A DNA stretch of 64,000 nt from Sphingomonas sp. Leaf407 (GCF_001425385.1 NZ_LMQO01000003.1:310001-374000), one strand, 5' to 3'; counted from the stretch's first letter, positions 27,335 through 38,057 are shown. The notes: a model not told the origin generated them from the letters alone. A program made the numbers and translations.

Positions 27335-28279
27335 ATGGCAGACCCCTATGCAACCCTGGGCGTGGCGCGTGACGCCAGCGAAGCGGATATTAAAAAGGCC
27401 TATCGCAAGCTGGCGAAGGAGCTGCATCCCGATCGCAACAAGGACAACAAGGCGGCGTCCGACCGTTTTTCCAAGGTGACGCAGGCCTATGACCTGCTGA
27501 CCGACAAGGACAAGCGCGCGCGGTTCGACCGGGGCGAGATCGACGGCGAGGGCAATCCGGCGTCGCCGTTCGGCTATGGCGGTGGACCCGGCGGCGGGTT
27601 CCAGCCGGGGCCGGGCGGACGCGGCGGCTTCGACATGGGCGGTGCGGGCCAGGGCGGCGATTTTTCGGACATTTTCGAGGGGCTGTTCGGCGGGCGCGGC
27701 AATGCCGGTGGTCCGGGCGGCGGTTTCGCCAGCGGGTTCGGCCGCCGACCGCAGCCCAAGGGCGCGAACGTCGCCTATCGCCTGAAAGTCCCGTTCGAGG
27801 ATGCCGCGACGCGCAGCCCGCAGCGCATCACGCTGGCCGACGGCAAGACGCTCGACCTGAAACTGCCCGCAGGGGTCGAGAGCGGTACGCAGATGCGGCT
27901 GTCGGGCAAGGGCGAGCAAGGCCCCGGCGGGGCGGGCGACGCGATTGTGACGATCGAGGTCGAGCCGCATCGCTTCTATGTCCGCGACGGCGACGACGTT
28001 CGCGTCGACCTGCCGATCACGCTGTCCGAAGCGGTGCTGGGCGCGAAAATCCGCGTGCCGACCGTGGAAGGCGCGGTGATGCTGAGCGTGCCGCGGGGAT
28101 CGACCTCGGGCAAGACGCTGCGGCTGAAAGGGCGGGGGTTCCACCGCAAGGATGCGACGCGCGGCGATCAGTTGGTGACGTTGCTGGTCGATCTGCCGGT
28201 CGATGACGATGCGCTGGTCGAATTCGTCCAGCGGTGGGATGGACCGGCGACGGACCCCCGGGGCCGCTTCGGCGTTTGA
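27335..28279 (+). CDS. DnaJ-class (CbpA-like) co-chaperone
   Basis: A 314-residue type-II J protein: J-domain at residues 3-68 with the HPD motif near 32 (AKELHPDRN), a Gly/Phe-rich linker of about 60 residues (FGYGGGPGGGFQPGPGGRGG and on), and two C-terminal beta-sandwich substrate-binding domains (GANVAYRLKVPFEDAATRSPQRITL to the end). No Cys-rich zinc domain is present, which distinguishes it from DnaJ proper. It stimulates DnaK ATPase. It leads a rightward group with yihY, fabI, GNAT and aroC; the gap to yihY is 28 bp. Confidence 0.92.
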   Translation: MADPYATLGVARDASEADIKKAYRKLAKELHPDRNKDNKAASDRFSKVTQAYDLLTDKDKRARFDRGEIDGEGNPASPFGYGGGPGGGFQPGPGGRGGFDMGGAGQGGDFSDIFEGLFGGRGNAGGPGGGFASGFGRRPQPKGANVAYRLKVPFEDAATRSPQRITLADGKTLDLKLPAGVESGTQMRLSGKGEQGPGGAGDAIVTIEVEPHRFYVRDGDDVRVDLPITLSEAVLGAKIRVPTVEGAVMLSVPRGSTSGKTLRLKGRGFHRKDATRGDQLVTLLVDLPVDDDALVEFVQRWDGPATDPRGRFGV

Positions 28280-28307
28280 CGCCGACCTGAACCCGGCTGG
28301 AGCAGCC

Positions 28308-29249
28308 ATGACCCAGCCGTCGCCCGAAAGCCCCGAAGCACGCCACCGGCGCGGCCGCCCGGCCCTGTCGCGATTGCGCCCGTCGGCGCGGGCGATGGAA
28401 GTGGCGAAGCGGGTGGTCGTCGGCACGTTCAACGACGGCTTCACCCATGCCGGCAACCTCGCCTATCTGTCGCTGCTGACGTTGTTCCCGTTCTTCATCG
28501 TCGCGGCGGCGATCGCGCGGGCGTTCGGCCGCAGCGACGACAGCGTCCATGCCGTCAGCGCCTTCCTCGAAACCGTGCCGGCCGAAGTGGCGAGCGTCCT
28601 CCAGCAGCCGATCCTCGACGTGTTGCAGGCACGGTCGGGATCGCTGCTGTGGCTCGGTGCGCTGGTGGGGCTGTGGACGACCACCGGGTTCATCGAAACG
28701 GTGCGATCGATCCTGCGGCAAGCGTATGGCGTGCCGTTCTCGCGGCCATTCTGGGAATATCGGCTGGGATCGATCGGGCTGATCGTCGGGTCGGTCGTGC
28801 TGTTGATGGTAGCGTTCAGCCTGCAGGTCGTGCTGGTCGGCGTCGAGCAACTGATCTATCGCGCGTTGCCGTTCCTTGCGCCCTATGCCGCGTATCTGTC
28901 GATCGCGAAGCTGTTTCCGGCACTCGCCCTGCTGCTGGCGCTCTACATCCTGTTCTATACGCTGGCCCCCAAGCGATACCGTCAGTCGGGTTGTCCCAAA
29001 TGGCCGGGCGCGGTGGCGACGGCCGGGGTGTGGATCGGAACGACGCAGCTCCTGCCGCTCGCGCTCGACATGCTGGGGGGGTATGACCGCACCTATGGCA
29101 GCCTTGCGGGCGTGATGATCGCGCTGTTCTTCTTCTATATCGTCGGGCTGGGCGTGGTGATCGGCGGCGAATTGAACGCGGCGCTGGCGGAGACGCCCGA
29201 AGCCGCGCTAGAGGGGCCGACGGACGAAGAAAAAGGGAAAGTCGCGTGA
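28308..29249 (+). CDS. YihY/virulence factor BrkB family membrane protein
   Basis: A 313-residue inner-membrane protein with about six hydrophobic segments. It has the YihY/UPF0761 pattern THAGNLAYLSLLTLFPFFIVAAAIA near the N-terminus, GLWTTTGFIETVRSILRQAYG in the middle, and LFFFYIVGLGVVIGGELNAAL at the end. The family was once annotated as ribonuclease BN, which is now known to be wrong; a transport role is suspected but unproven. The stop overlaps the fabI GTG start (GTGA), coupling it to fatty acid synthesis. Confidence 0.9.
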   Translation: MTQPSPESPEARHRRGRPALSRLRPSARAMEVAKRVVVGTFNDGFTHAGNLAYLSLLTLFPFFIVAAAIARAFGRSDDSVHAVSAFLETVPAEVASVLQQPILDVLQARSGSLLWLGALVGLWTTTGFIETVRSILRQAYGVPFSRPFWEYRLGSIGLIVGSVVLLMVAFSLQVVLVGVEQLIYRALPFLAPYAAYLSIAKLFPALALLLALYILFYTLAPKRYRQSGCPKWPGAVATAGVWIGTTQLLPLALDMLGGYDRTYGSLAGVMIALFFFYIVGLGVVIGGELNAALAETPEAALEGPTDEEKGKVA

Positions 29250-30049
29250 ACGGACTGATGCAGGGCAAGCGCGGGGTCATCATGGGACTCGCCAATGATC
29301 GGTCGCTGGCCTGGGGCATCGCCAAGCAACTGGCCGCGCAGGGGGCCGAACTGGCCTTCACCTATCAGGGCGAGGCGCTGGAGCGCCGCGTGCGGCCGCT
29401 GGCGGGCGAGCTGGGATCGGACTTTCTGATCGAATGCGATGTCGCGACGATGGAGTCGCTCGACACCGCGTTCGAGCGGATCGCGGCGCGCTGGCCGACG
29501 ATCGACTTCGTCGTCCACGCGATCGGCTTTTCGGACAAGAACGAGCTGCGCGGCCATTATTACGACACCAGCCTCGACAATTTCCTGATGACGATGAACA
29601 TCAGCGTCTATTCCTTCACCGCCGTCGCCAAGCGCGCGCGGGCGCTGATGCCCAACGGCGGATCGCTGGTGACGCTGACCTATTACGGGTCGGAAAAGGT
29701 CGTGCCGCATTACAATGTGATGGGTGTTGCCAAGGCGGCGCTCGACATGTCGGTCAAATATCTGGCGATGGACATGGGGCCGGAGAATATCCGGGTGAAT
29801 GCGATCTCGGCGGGTCCGATCAAGACGCTGGCCGCCAGCGGCATCGGCGATTTCCGCTACATCCTGAAATGGAACGAGCTGAACTCGCCGTTGCGCCGCA
29901 ACGTCACGATCGACGATGTCGGCGGGGCGGGGCTGTATCTGCTGAGCGACCTGTCGAGCGGCGTGACCGGCGAGATCCACCATGTCGATGCCGGCTACAA
30001 CGTCATCGGCATGAAGGCCGAGGACGCACCCGACATCGCGTTGTCCTGA
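29246..30049 (+). CDS. fabI: Enoyl-[acyl-carrier-protein] reductase (NADH)
   Basis: Catalyses the last step of each fatty acid elongation round and is the triclosan target. The 267-residue SDR protein has the FabI-type nucleotide loop GLANDRSLAWGIAKQLAAQGAELAFTYQGE, VHAIGFSDKNEL, and the catalytic YNVMGVAKAALD (Tyr-x6-Lys). It also has the NAISAGPIKTLAASGI substrate loop. GTG at 29246 overlaps the yihY stop; an in-frame ATG five codons later is a possible alternative. It is co-directional with a GNAT gene 7 bp downstream. Confidence 0.95.
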   Translation: MNGLMQGKRGVIMGLANDRSLAWGIAKQLAAQGAELAFTYQGEALERRVRPLAGELGSDFLIECDVATMESLDTAFERIAARWPTIDFVVHAIGFSDKNELRGHYYDTSLDNFLMTMNISVYSFTAVAKRARALMPNGGSLVTLTYYGSEKVVPHYNVMGVAKAALDMSVKYLAMDMGPENIRVNAISAGPIKTLAASGIGDFRYILKWNELNSPLRRNVTIDDVGGAGLYLLSDLSSGVTGEIHHVDAGYNVIGMKAEDAPDIALS

Positions 30050-30056
30050 GGTCATC

Positions 30057-30569
30057 GTGGCGGTGATCCGTGCCGCGACCGGCGGCGATGCTCCGGCGGT
30101 CGATGCGTTGCTGCGCACCTGTTTCCCACGGGATGAGGAAGCGCGGCTGGTGCAGCACCTCGCCATCGACGGCGATCTGGTGCTGGTGCTGGTCGCGGAG
30201 GATGCCGGCGCGATCACCGGCATGGTCGCCGCCAGCCGGATGCACGTCACCGCCGATACGCGCGAGGTGGCGGCGGTCGCCATCGCGCCGCTGGCGGTGG
30301 CGCGCGAGGGGCGTGGGCAAGGGGTGGGCGAGGCGCTGACCGCCGCCGCCATCGCCCATCTGCGTAGCGGTGGCGCGGAACTGGCGTTCGTGCTGGGCGA
30401 TCCGGCGTTTTACGACCGCTTCGGCTTCGACGCCGCCGTCGCGGCGGGTTTTGATAGCCCTTATGCCGGCGAGCATTTCATGGCGCTGCGCCTGAACGAC
30501 GGGCCGTGCATCCACACCCCCGGCACGGCGACCCACGCCAGTGCGTTCGCGGCGCTCGGAGACGATTGA
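30057..30569 (+). CDS. GNAT-family N-acetyltransferase (YhbS-like)
   Basis: A 170-residue acetyltransferase with the acetyl-CoA loop [23 protein letters not shown] (near residues 80-100) and the YhbS-like C-terminal half [28 protein letters not shown] start. The substrate is unknown. Its stop and the aroC start overlap by one base (TGATG), and the gap to fabI is 7 bp, so it lies inside the fabI-aroC operon and is likely co-translated with chorismate synthase. Confidence 0.85.
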   Translation: MAVIRAATGGDAPAVDALLRTCFPRDEEARLVQHLAIDGDLVLVLVAEDAGAITGMVAASRMHVTADTREVAAVAIAPLAVAREGRGQGVGEALTAAAIAHLRSGGAELAFVLGDPAFYDRFGFDAAVAAGFDSPYAGEHFMALRLNDGPCIHTPGTATHASAFAALGDD

Positions 30570-31636
30570 TGAGCCACAACAGCTTCGGGCATCTGTTCCG
30601 GTTCACCACTTGGGGCGAGAGCCATGGGCCGGCGCTGGGCGCGGTCGTCGACGGGTGTCCGCCGGGGTTGCTGCTGAGCGAGGAAGACATTCAGCCGTTC
30701 CTCGACGCACGGCGGCCGGGCACCAGCCGGTTCACGACGCAGCGGCGCGAGCCGGATGCGGTGCGCATCCTGTCGGGCGTGTTCGAGGGTCGGACGACCG
30801 GCACGCCGATCAGCCTGATGATCGAGAATGTCGACCAGCGGTCGAAGGATTATTCGGAGGTCGCCAAGGCCTATCGTCCCGGTCATGCCGATTACGCCTA
30901 TGACTCGAAATATGGTTTTCGCGACTATCGCGGCGGTGGCCGGTCGTCGGCGCGGGAGACGGCGGCGCGGGTCGCGGCGGGTGCGGTCGCGCGACTGGTC
31001 ATCCCCGAAGTGACGATCACCGCATGGGTCGAATCGATCGGCGGCGATGCGATCGATCCGGCGAAGTTCGACCGGCAGGAAATTGGCCGCAATCCGTTCT
31101 TCTGTCCCGATGCCGCCGCCGCCGCGCGCTGGGAGGCGCTGGTCGACGGCGCGCGCAAGGCGGGATCGTCGCTCGGCGCGGTGATCGCCTGCGAAGCGGT
31201 CGGCGTGCCGGCGGGGTGGGGGGCGCCGCTCTATGCCAAGCTCGATGCCGAACTGGCGAGCGCCGCCATGTCGATCAATGCGGTAAAGGGCGTCGAGATC
31301 GGCGACGGCTTCGCGGCGGCGGCGCTGTCGGGGGAGGCGAATGCCGATCCGATGCGCCCCGGCGCGAACGGGCCGGAGTTTCTGGCGAACCATGCCGGGG
31401 GGATCGCGGGCGGCATCTCGACGGGACAGCCGGTCCGGCTGCGCGTGGCGTTCAAGCCGACCAGCTCGATCCTGACGCCGGTCGAGACGATTTCGCCGCA
31501 GGGCGAAGCGGCGGTGATCGCGACCAAGGGCCGCCACGATCCGTGTGTCGGCATCCGCGGCGTGCCGGTGGTGGAGGCGATGGTCGCGCTGGTGCTGGCC
31601 GACCAGAAACTGCGGCATCGCGGGCAGACCGGCTGA
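30569..31636 (+). CDS. aroC: Chorismate synthase
   Basis: Converts EPSP to chorismate, the branch point for aromatic amino acids, using reduced FMN. The 355-residue protein shows the three family signatures: [18 protein letters not shown] near the start, [37 protein letters not shown] in the middle, and the C-terminal [20 protein letters not shown]. The ATG overlaps the GNAT stop. No other shikimate genes are nearby. Confidence 0.97.
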   Translation: MSHNSFGHLFRFTTWGESHGPALGAVVDGCPPGLLLSEEDIQPFLDARRPGTSRFTTQRREPDAVRILSGVFEGRTTGTPISLMIENVDQRSKDYSEVAKAYRPGHADYAYDSKYGFRDYRGGGRSSARETAARVAAGAVARLVIPEVTITAWVESIGGDAIDPAKFDRQEIGRNPFFCPDAAAAARWEALVDGARKAGSSLGAVIACEAVGVPAGWGAPLYAKLDAELASAAMSINAVKGVEIGDGFAAAALSGEANADPMRPGANGPEFLANHAGGIAGGISTGQPVRLRVAFKPTSSILTPVETISPQGEAAVIATKGRHDPCVGIRGVPVVEAMVALVLADQKLRHRGQTG

Positions 31637-31775
31637 ACCGGCCGGACCGGCCATCGTCGATCGGCAACGGCTGGTCCGGGAAATGTTGGTATCCTGCGAT
31701 GGGTTGAGCAGGACTGGTGGAGCCAATCGGACGCCCGGGGACTTGAACCTCCTGCTTGATGCAAGGAGACTTCCG

Positions 31776-32084
31776 ATGCGTAAGACCATCTTTACCGGCC
31801 TGCTGATCCTCGCGGGATCGACCGCCGCCATCGCGCAGGTGCCGCAGACCCCGACGTCGCCGACCTCACCGACGACGACACCCGGCACGATCGATCCGAC
31901 CCGTCCGACGCAGCCCGCGCCGCTGACGACCGGTCCGACCAACCCGGTGCCGGAACCCACGACGCAGCCCGACGATCCGGCACGTCCGACCGATCCGTCG
32001 ACAACCACGACCGACGATACGACCCCGCCGAATACCACCGGCGATACACCGGTCGGCACGCCGCCGGGCGCGACGCCCCGCTGA
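31776..32084 (+). CDS. Exported Pro/Thr-rich low-complexity protein
   Basis: A 102-residue protein with a clear signal peptide (KTIFTGLLILAGSTAAIAQ). The mature part of about 80 residues consists almost only of Pro, Thr, Asp, Gly, Ser and Ala in PT/PTSPT/TTTD-type repeats. ATG at 31776 lies 7 bases after AAGGAG, a strong ribosome-binding site, and a strong terminator follows, so it is a genuine gene. It resembles no enzyme; a periplasmic spacer or wall-associated disordered protein is the most that can be said. Confidence 0.72.
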   Translation: MRKTIFTGLLILAGSTAAIAQVPQTPTSPTSPTTTPGTIDPTRPTQPAPLTTGPTNPVPEPTTQPDDPARPTDPSTTTTDDTTPPNTTGDTPVGTPPGATPR

Positions 32085-32104
32085 CGCGGTACGGATTGCG
32101 TATG

Positions 32105-32141
32105 AAAAAGGCCCGCCCGGAGGTTCCGGGCGGGCCTTTTT
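32105..32141. terminator. Bidirectional rho-independent terminator
   Basis: AAAAAGGCCCGCCCGGA and TCCGGGCGGGCCTTTTT form a near-perfect stem of more than 12 bp with A-run on one side and T-run on the other. It lies between the convergent Pro/Thr-rich gene and purA and can stop transcription from both sides. It is the clearest terminator in the window. Confidence 0.9.
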
Positions 32142-32160
32142 CGCGTCGGTCGACGTGCGA

Positions 32161-33492
<1,332 letters not shown>

Positions 33493-33939
33493 TTAGGCGC
33501 GTCGCGGGGCCGCGTCCACCGTGCGCGGTGCCGAAGGCGGCGGAATGTGACGATAGAGTTGCGATTCCTCCTGCCGGATGCGCTGGCCGAGCGCGGCGAG
33601 CACGGCACGGGTAGCGTGGACGAAGCCGTCGGGATCGGCGGCGAGGGCGGTGCCGTCCCAGTCGCGCATATAGGCTTTGAACGCATCGGCGAGGCCGCCC
33701 ATCTGCGCCTGCATCCGCCGCGACAGATTGGCGACCTCCGGCGACGGATCGCGTTCGAGCAGCGGGTAGAGCAGCTGGTCCTCGGTCGCGAGATGGGCGA
33801 GCAGCAGGCGGCTGAGCTGCCAGCGGGCCCGGGCGACGGCACCCGGATCGAGCGGACGGGTGGCGCACAGGCCCAGCAAGCCGGCGGCGACCGCTTCGAT
33901 CGCCTTGTGTTCCTCACTCAGTCGATCCCGGTGCAACAT
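33493..33939 (-). CDS. Hemerythrin HHE-domain protein
   Basis: A 148-residue all-helical protein. HKAIE (near residue 11), HLATEDQLLYPLLE (near 50) and a C-terminal RQEESQLYRHI supply the His/Glu pattern of the hemerythrin-like HHE cation-binding domain. Such proteins bind a di-iron centre and are linked to oxygen, NO or stress sensing. The ATG at 33939 was chosen because helix 1 starts right after it. It diverges from the FAH-family gene across a 146-bp, unusually AT-rich region. Exact role unknown. Confidence 0.78.
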   Translation of the reverse strand: MLHRDRLSEEHKAIEAVAAGLLGLCATRPLDPGAVARARWQLSRLLLAHLATEDQLLYPLLERDPSPEVANLSRRMQAQMGGLADAFKAYMRDWDGTALAADPDGFVHATRAVLAALGQRIRQEESQLYRHIPPPSAPRTVDAAPRRA

Positions 33940-34085
33940 CGCTCGATTCCCCCGGTGCGGTGCGGATGACAATACATATGGATCGTATGAAAACGCTAAC
34001 AAAGCATGAGGGATACGCGCCCTCGACATCCGTGAAACCCGCGCGCACAACCGGGCGCACAGGATAATCGCAGGAGAGCGTGCCC

Positions 34086-35090
34086 ATGAAACTTGCCAGC
34101 CTCAAGCATGGCCGCGACGGCCGGCTGGTCGTCGTTTCGACCGACCTGGCGTGGTATGCCGATGCGAGCGCGATCGCGCCGACGTTGCAGGCGGCGCTGG
34201 ACGATTGGGACCGGGTGGCAGGCGACCTGCGCAACCTTGCCACCGATCTCGACCATGACGTGATTCCCAAGGACCGGTTTCACGAGCGCGACGCGGCATC
34301 GCCGCTGCCGCGCGCGTATCAATGGGCCGATGGCTCCGCCTATGTGAACCATGTCGCGCTGGTGCGGCAGGCGCGCGGCGCGGAGATGCCCGACAGCTTC
34401 TGGCACGATCCGTTGATGTATCAGGGCGGGTCGGACGGGTTCCTTGGCCCGCGCGATCCGATCCCGGCCGGCGACGATAGCTCGGGCCTCGATTTCGAGG
34501 GCGAGGTGGTGGTCGTGACCGGCGATGTCGCGATGGGCGCGTCGCGCGAGGAGGCGCTGGCGGCGGTGCGGCTGGTCGGGCTGACCAACGACGTCAGCCT
34601 GCGCGGGCTGATTCCCGGCGAACTGGCCAAGGGGTTCGGCTTCTTCCAGTCGAAGCCGGCCTCGGCCTTCTCGCCCGTCTTCGCGACGCCCGATTCGCTG
34701 GGCGACTGGTGGCGGGACGGCAAGCTGCACCGCCGGCTGTGCGTCGATCTGAACGGCGTGGCGTTCGGCCGGGCGGAGGCGGGCGAGGACATGACCTTCG
34801 ACTTCGGCACGCTGATCGCCCATGCCGCGAAGACCCGCGCGCTGGGGGCGGGGACGATCATTGGCTCTGGCACCGTGTCCAACCGCGATGCCGACGGCGG
34901 GCCGGGCAAGCCGGTGGGCGACGGCGGGGTCGGCTATTCGTGCCTCGCGGAACTGCGCACCGTCGAGACGATCCGGGGCGGCAAGGCGGCGACGCCGTTC
35001 CTGAAACGCGGCGATACCGTCCGCATCTGGGCCGAGGACGACCGGCATCATCCGATCTTCGGGGTGATCGAACAGGTCGTCGGCGGGTAA
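34086..35090 (+). CDS. Fumarylacetoacetate hydrolase family protein
   Basis: A 334-residue protein with the FAH fold. The metal-binding acidic residues are in DFEGEVVVVTGDV (E-x-E-like strand), and GLTNDVSLR, FGFFQSKPASAFSPVFATPD, TFDFGTLIAHAAKTRALGAGTIIGSGTVSN and GVGYSCLAELR follow, with GDTVRIWAEDDRHHPIFGVIEQ at the end. The long form with the GxGTVSN motif is close to true fumarylacetoacetase-like hydrolases of tyrosine breakdown. No homogentisate genes are adjacent, so the substrate is uncertain. ATG at 34086 lies 9 bases after AGGAG, better than the GTG at 34080. Confidence 0.87.
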   Translation: MKLASLKHGRDGRLVVVSTDLAWYADASAIAPTLQAALDDWDRVAGDLRNLATDLDHDVIPKDRFHERDAASPLPRAYQWADGSAYVNHVALVRQARGAEMPDSFWHDPLMYQGGSDGFLGPRDPIPAGDDSSGLDFEGEVVVVTGDVAMGASREEALAAVRLVGLTNDVSLRGLIPGELAKGFGFFQSKPASAFSPVFATPDSLGDWWRDGKLHRRLCVDLNGVAFGRAEAGEDMTFDFGTLIAHAAKTRALGAGTIIGSGTVSNRDADGGPGKPVGDGGVGYSCLAELRTVETIRGGKAATPFLKRGDTVRIWAEDDRHHPIFGVIEQVVGG

Positions 35091-35157
35091 CGTTCAAGGG
35101 AACGGGGGTGGCCCCTCGACGATTTGTAGCGGAGTCGTAACCGTCGGGGGCCATGCC

Positions 35158-36735
35158 ATGATTCACGCCAAACCGCTGCGCTGGGCGCTGCCGCTGTTGC
35201 TCGCCGGGTGTGCGACGATGCCGGGCGCGCCGCCGGTGGCGCAGGTATCGCGGGCGGGCGCGGTGGCGACACCGGCCGAGCGCTTCGGGCCGTTGTTCGA
35301 GGCGGTGCAGATGCGGCGCATCTTTCCCGACGGCAAGACCTTCGTCGATGCGGTGCCGAGGCGGAGCGACGCGGCGATCCTTGCCGAGTATCGCCGTGGA
35401 AGCTTTGCCGATGACGCGGCGCTCCGCGCGTTCGTCCTCGCCAATTTCGACGTGCCGGGGCTGGAGACGCCGCCCGCGTCCGCCACCGGGCCGCGCCTGC
35501 CGATCGCGCGGCATATCGCCGAGCTGTGGCCGCATCTGACCCGCGATCCCGTCACGCCGCCGCCGGGGTCGAGCGCGCTGGCGGTCAGCGACCGGTTCGT
35601 GGTGCCGGGCGGGCGGTTTCGCGAGTTGTACTATTGGGACAGCTATTTCACGATGCTGGGGCTGGCGGCGGACGGGCGGCAGGACCTGATCGAATCGATG
35701 GTCGCGGGCTTCACCGATCTGGTCGAGCGGTACGGCCATGTGCCCAATGGTACGCGCAGCTATTATCTCAGCCGGTCGCAGCCGCCGTTCCTCTATCTGA
35801 TGATGGGGCTGTCGAAGGTGCACGACCCGGCGGTGTTGAAGCGGCGGCTGGCGGCGCTGAAGCGCGAGCACGCCTTTTTCACCGCGCCCGAACGATCGGT
35901 GACGTTGCCCGACGGCGCGGTGCTCCAGCATTACTGGGATGGGCGCGACACCCCGCGCGACGAATCTTGGCGCGAGGATGTCGAGACGGCGCGGGCGAGC
36001 GGGCGGCCGGCGGCCGAGGTGTATCGCCACCTGCGCGCCGGGGCGGAGAGCGGCTGGGACTATTCGTCGCGCTGGCTGGCCGATGGGCGGACGCTGGCGA
36101 CGATCGATACCGCCAACCTGCTGCCCGCCGATCTCAACAGCCTGTTGTGGGGGCTGGAGCGATCGATCGCCGATCTGGCGACGCGGACCGGCGATGCGGC
36201 GACCGCGCGCGACTTTGCGGCGCGGGCCGCGCGGCGCGGCCAGGCGATCGAGCGCTGGCTGTGGAGCGAGGGCGAGGGGCGCTATGGCGATTATGACGTC
36301 GCCCGCCGGCGGTTGCGCGGCGGGGCGAGCGCCGCCACCGCCTTTCCGCTGTTCGTCGGGCTGACGACCGGGCCACGCGCCGCGCGGGTGGCCCGGACGA
36401 TCGAGGCGCGGCTGGTCGCGCCCGGCGGCCTGCGCAGTACCGAGGTGGAGACCGGGCAGCAGTGGGACCGGCCGAACGGCTGGGCGCCGCTGCAATGGGT
36501 GGCGGTCCACGGCCTCGACCGGGTGGGCGAGCGGGCGCTGGCCGACCGGATCGCCGGCCGCTTCCTGACCACGGTCGAGCGCGAATATGCCGCCTCGGGC
36601 AAGCTGGTCGAGAAATATGACGTCGAGGCGGTGCGGCCGGGCGGGGGTGGCGAGTATCCGTTGCAGGACGGGTTCGGCTGGACCAACGGGGTGACGCGGG
36701 CGTTGCTCGACCGGGCGTCGGCGGGGCGGAATTAG
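35158..36735 (+). CDS. treA: Periplasmic trehalase (GH37)
   Basis: Hydrolyses trehalose to two glucose. The 525-residue protein carries both GH37 signatures: PGGRFRELYYWDSYF near residue 153 and QWDRPNGWAPLQW near 438, plus GTRSYYLSRSQPPFL and the ESGWDYSSRW catalytic-acid region. An N-terminal signal with lipobox LLLAGC (Cys at about 18) shows export and probably lipid anchoring, so TreA rather than cytoplasmic TreF. It stands alone, followed by a repeat element. Confidence 0.94.
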   Translation: MIHAKPLRWALPLLLAGCATMPGAPPVAQVSRAGAVATPAERFGPLFEAVQMRRIFPDGKTFVDAVPRRSDAAILAEYRRGSFADDAALRAFVLANFDVPGLETPPASATGPRLPIARHIAELWPHLTRDPVTPPPGSSALAVSDRFVVPGGRFRELYYWDSYFTMLGLAADGRQDLIESMVAGFTDLVERYGHVPNGTRSYYLSRSQPPFLYLMMGLSKVHDPAVLKRRLAALKREHAFFTAPERSVTLPDGAVLQHYWDGRDTPRDESWREDVETARASGRPAAEVYRHLRAGAESGWDYSSRWLADGRTLATIDTANLLPADLNSLLWGLERSIADLATRTGDAATARDFAARAARRGQAIERWLWSEGEGRYGDYDVARRRLRGGASAATAFPLFVGLTTGPRAARVARTIEARLVAPGGLRSTEVETGQQWDRPNGWAPLQWVAVHGLDRVGERALADRIAGRFLTTVEREYAASGKLVEKYDVEAVRPGGGGEYPLQDGFGWTNGVTRALLDRASAGRN

Positions 36736-36748
36736 GCCGGACTTGCTA

Positions 36749-36854
36749 TCCTCCCTGGAAGGGAGGGGTTGGGGGTGGGTTGGTCGGTTGTGGGGCGGTT
36801 GCGGTTCCTCTTTAGCCTACCCACCCCCGACCCCTCCCTTGTCAGGGAGGGGGG
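36749..36854. repeat. CCTCCCTG...CAGGGAGG element (family 3), copy A
   Basis: A roughly 106-bp inverted repeat: CTCCCTGGAAGGGAGGGG plus TGGGGGTGGGT on the left, ACCCACCCCC and CCTCCCTTGTCAGGGAGG on the right, around a variable centre. Each end is itself a hairpin. A second full copy lies at 41599. It separates the convergent trehalase and nucleoside hydrolase genes. Confidence 0.8.
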
Positions 36855-36884
36855 ATTAGTACGTTTCGTACCGAAAGTCGGTCC

Positions 36885-36912
36885 AAAGTTTACAAAGTTT
36901 ACACTAGCGACG
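36885..36912 (-). repeat. 28-nt element with tandem TGTAAACTT, copy 2
   Basis: The reverse complement matches 3701-3728 in 27 of 28 positions, including both TGTAAACTT units. It is 38 bases beyond the stop of the leftward nucleoside hydrolase gene. Confidence 0.7.
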
Positions 36913-36950
36913 TGTTTGTTGCGAATGCGTAGCATTCCGATGTGGCACGA

Positions 36951-37949
36951 TCATCCGCTCGCCGCACGGAATTTGGCGAACATGTCGGCGAGCGTCAGGC
37001 GGGTGTCGATCGCGGTATAGACTCGCATCGGCCGGCCGCCGGGCATGGGCGCATAGCCGCCGCGATCGGTGATGCGCGGGGTCGGGCGCAGGCGATAGGC
37101 GCTCGATGAGGTGTCGGCGTCGAACGCCGATTGCAGCGCGGTGAGCGTGACCAGCGGACTGTCGCCCAGCGCATAGGTCTCGCCGAGCCGGTAGCGGGCC
37201 AGCGCGATCGTCGCTTCGAGCCGGTCGAGCAGATAGTCGCCGAGCGCGCCGGTGCCGCGCAGCCCCTCGACCAGTTCGGCATGGCTGACGAGCAGCGTGC
37301 GATAGACGTCGCGCGCGACCTGCCAGATTTCGACGCCCGAATCGTTGAACACGGTTTGCGCGGCGGCGAGATCGATGGTGAGGTTGTATTCGGGGGTGGC
37401 GGTGCGGAGCGGATCGCCGTGTTCGGGTCCGCCGATCCAGACCAACTTCATGCGCGAGGCGATGCGCGGGTTGATCCGCAATGCCTCGGCGAGATCGGTA
37501 AGCCCCGCGCCTGCGGCGTAGAACAGCGGCAGGTCGGTATCGGTGCGCAGCGCCTCGGCGATGATCCGGCGGGCGGCGAGGGTCGCTTCGGGCGGTGCGC
37601 CGGGCGGCGGCGCGGCGTTGCGGCCGGCGATCAGAACGGGGCGCTGCGCGAGGCGCATCCGGTCGATCACTTCGCTGGCGACGCGCACCGCATGGTCGGC
37701 CTGCGTCGTGCTTTTGTCGAGGAAGTCGTCGAGGTGGATGTGCGATCCGATCACCAGCGGCACGGTGACGGCGGGCGAGAGCAGATGATGCGCAAGCTGG
37801 AACAGCCCGTCGGGATCGCCCGAAAAATCATTGTCGAGGATGACGCGCGAGCGGGGGCGGGCGCTCAAGGTCTGCGCGGCGGCGGGGCGGGGGAGGATCG
37901 CGGCGCAACCGGCCGCGCCGATGCCAGTCAGGATCGATCGTCTGTCCAT
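36951..37949 (-). CDS. Exported nucleoside hydrolase-like protein
   Basis: A 332-residue protein of the inosine-uridine nucleoside hydrolase superfamily. The calcium-binding N-terminal motif reads VILDNDFSGDPDG, a variant of the usual DTDxGxDDA; VIGSHIHLDD, KLVWIGGP and EYNLTIDLAAAQTVF follow as in the family. A Tat-like leader (DRRSILTGIGAAGCAAIL...AAAQ) indicates export, which is unusual for nucleoside hydrolases but seen in some Bacteroidetes and Proteobacteria. Start ATG 37949 follows AGGAGG. Substrate unknown; the altered metal motif leaves activity open. Confidence 0.8.
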   Translation of the reverse strand: MDRRSILTGIGAAGCAAILPRPAAAQTLSARPRSRVILDNDFSGDPDGLFQLAHHLLSPAVTVPLVIGSHIHLDDFLDKSTTQADHAVRVASEVIDRMRLAQRPVLIAGRNAAPPPGAPPEATLAARRIIAEALRTDTDLPLFYAAGAGLTDLAEALRINPRIASRMKLVWIGGPEHGDPLRTATPEYNLTIDLAAAQTVFNDSGVEIWQVARDVYRTLLVSHAELVEGLRGTGALGDYLLDRLEATIALARYRLGETYALGDSPLVTLTALQSAFDADTSSSAYRLRPTPRITDRGGYAPMPGGRPMRVYTAIDTRLTLADMFAKFRAASG

Positions 37950-38057
37950 CGCGGGTTCCTCCTGTCGCGTCGCGTCCGGGCGGCATCCTGCCGCAGCGTG
38001 GCGGTGTAGGACAGGGGGTGGGTCCGATCGACCTTCAGTTCCAGACCCCAAAAAACC

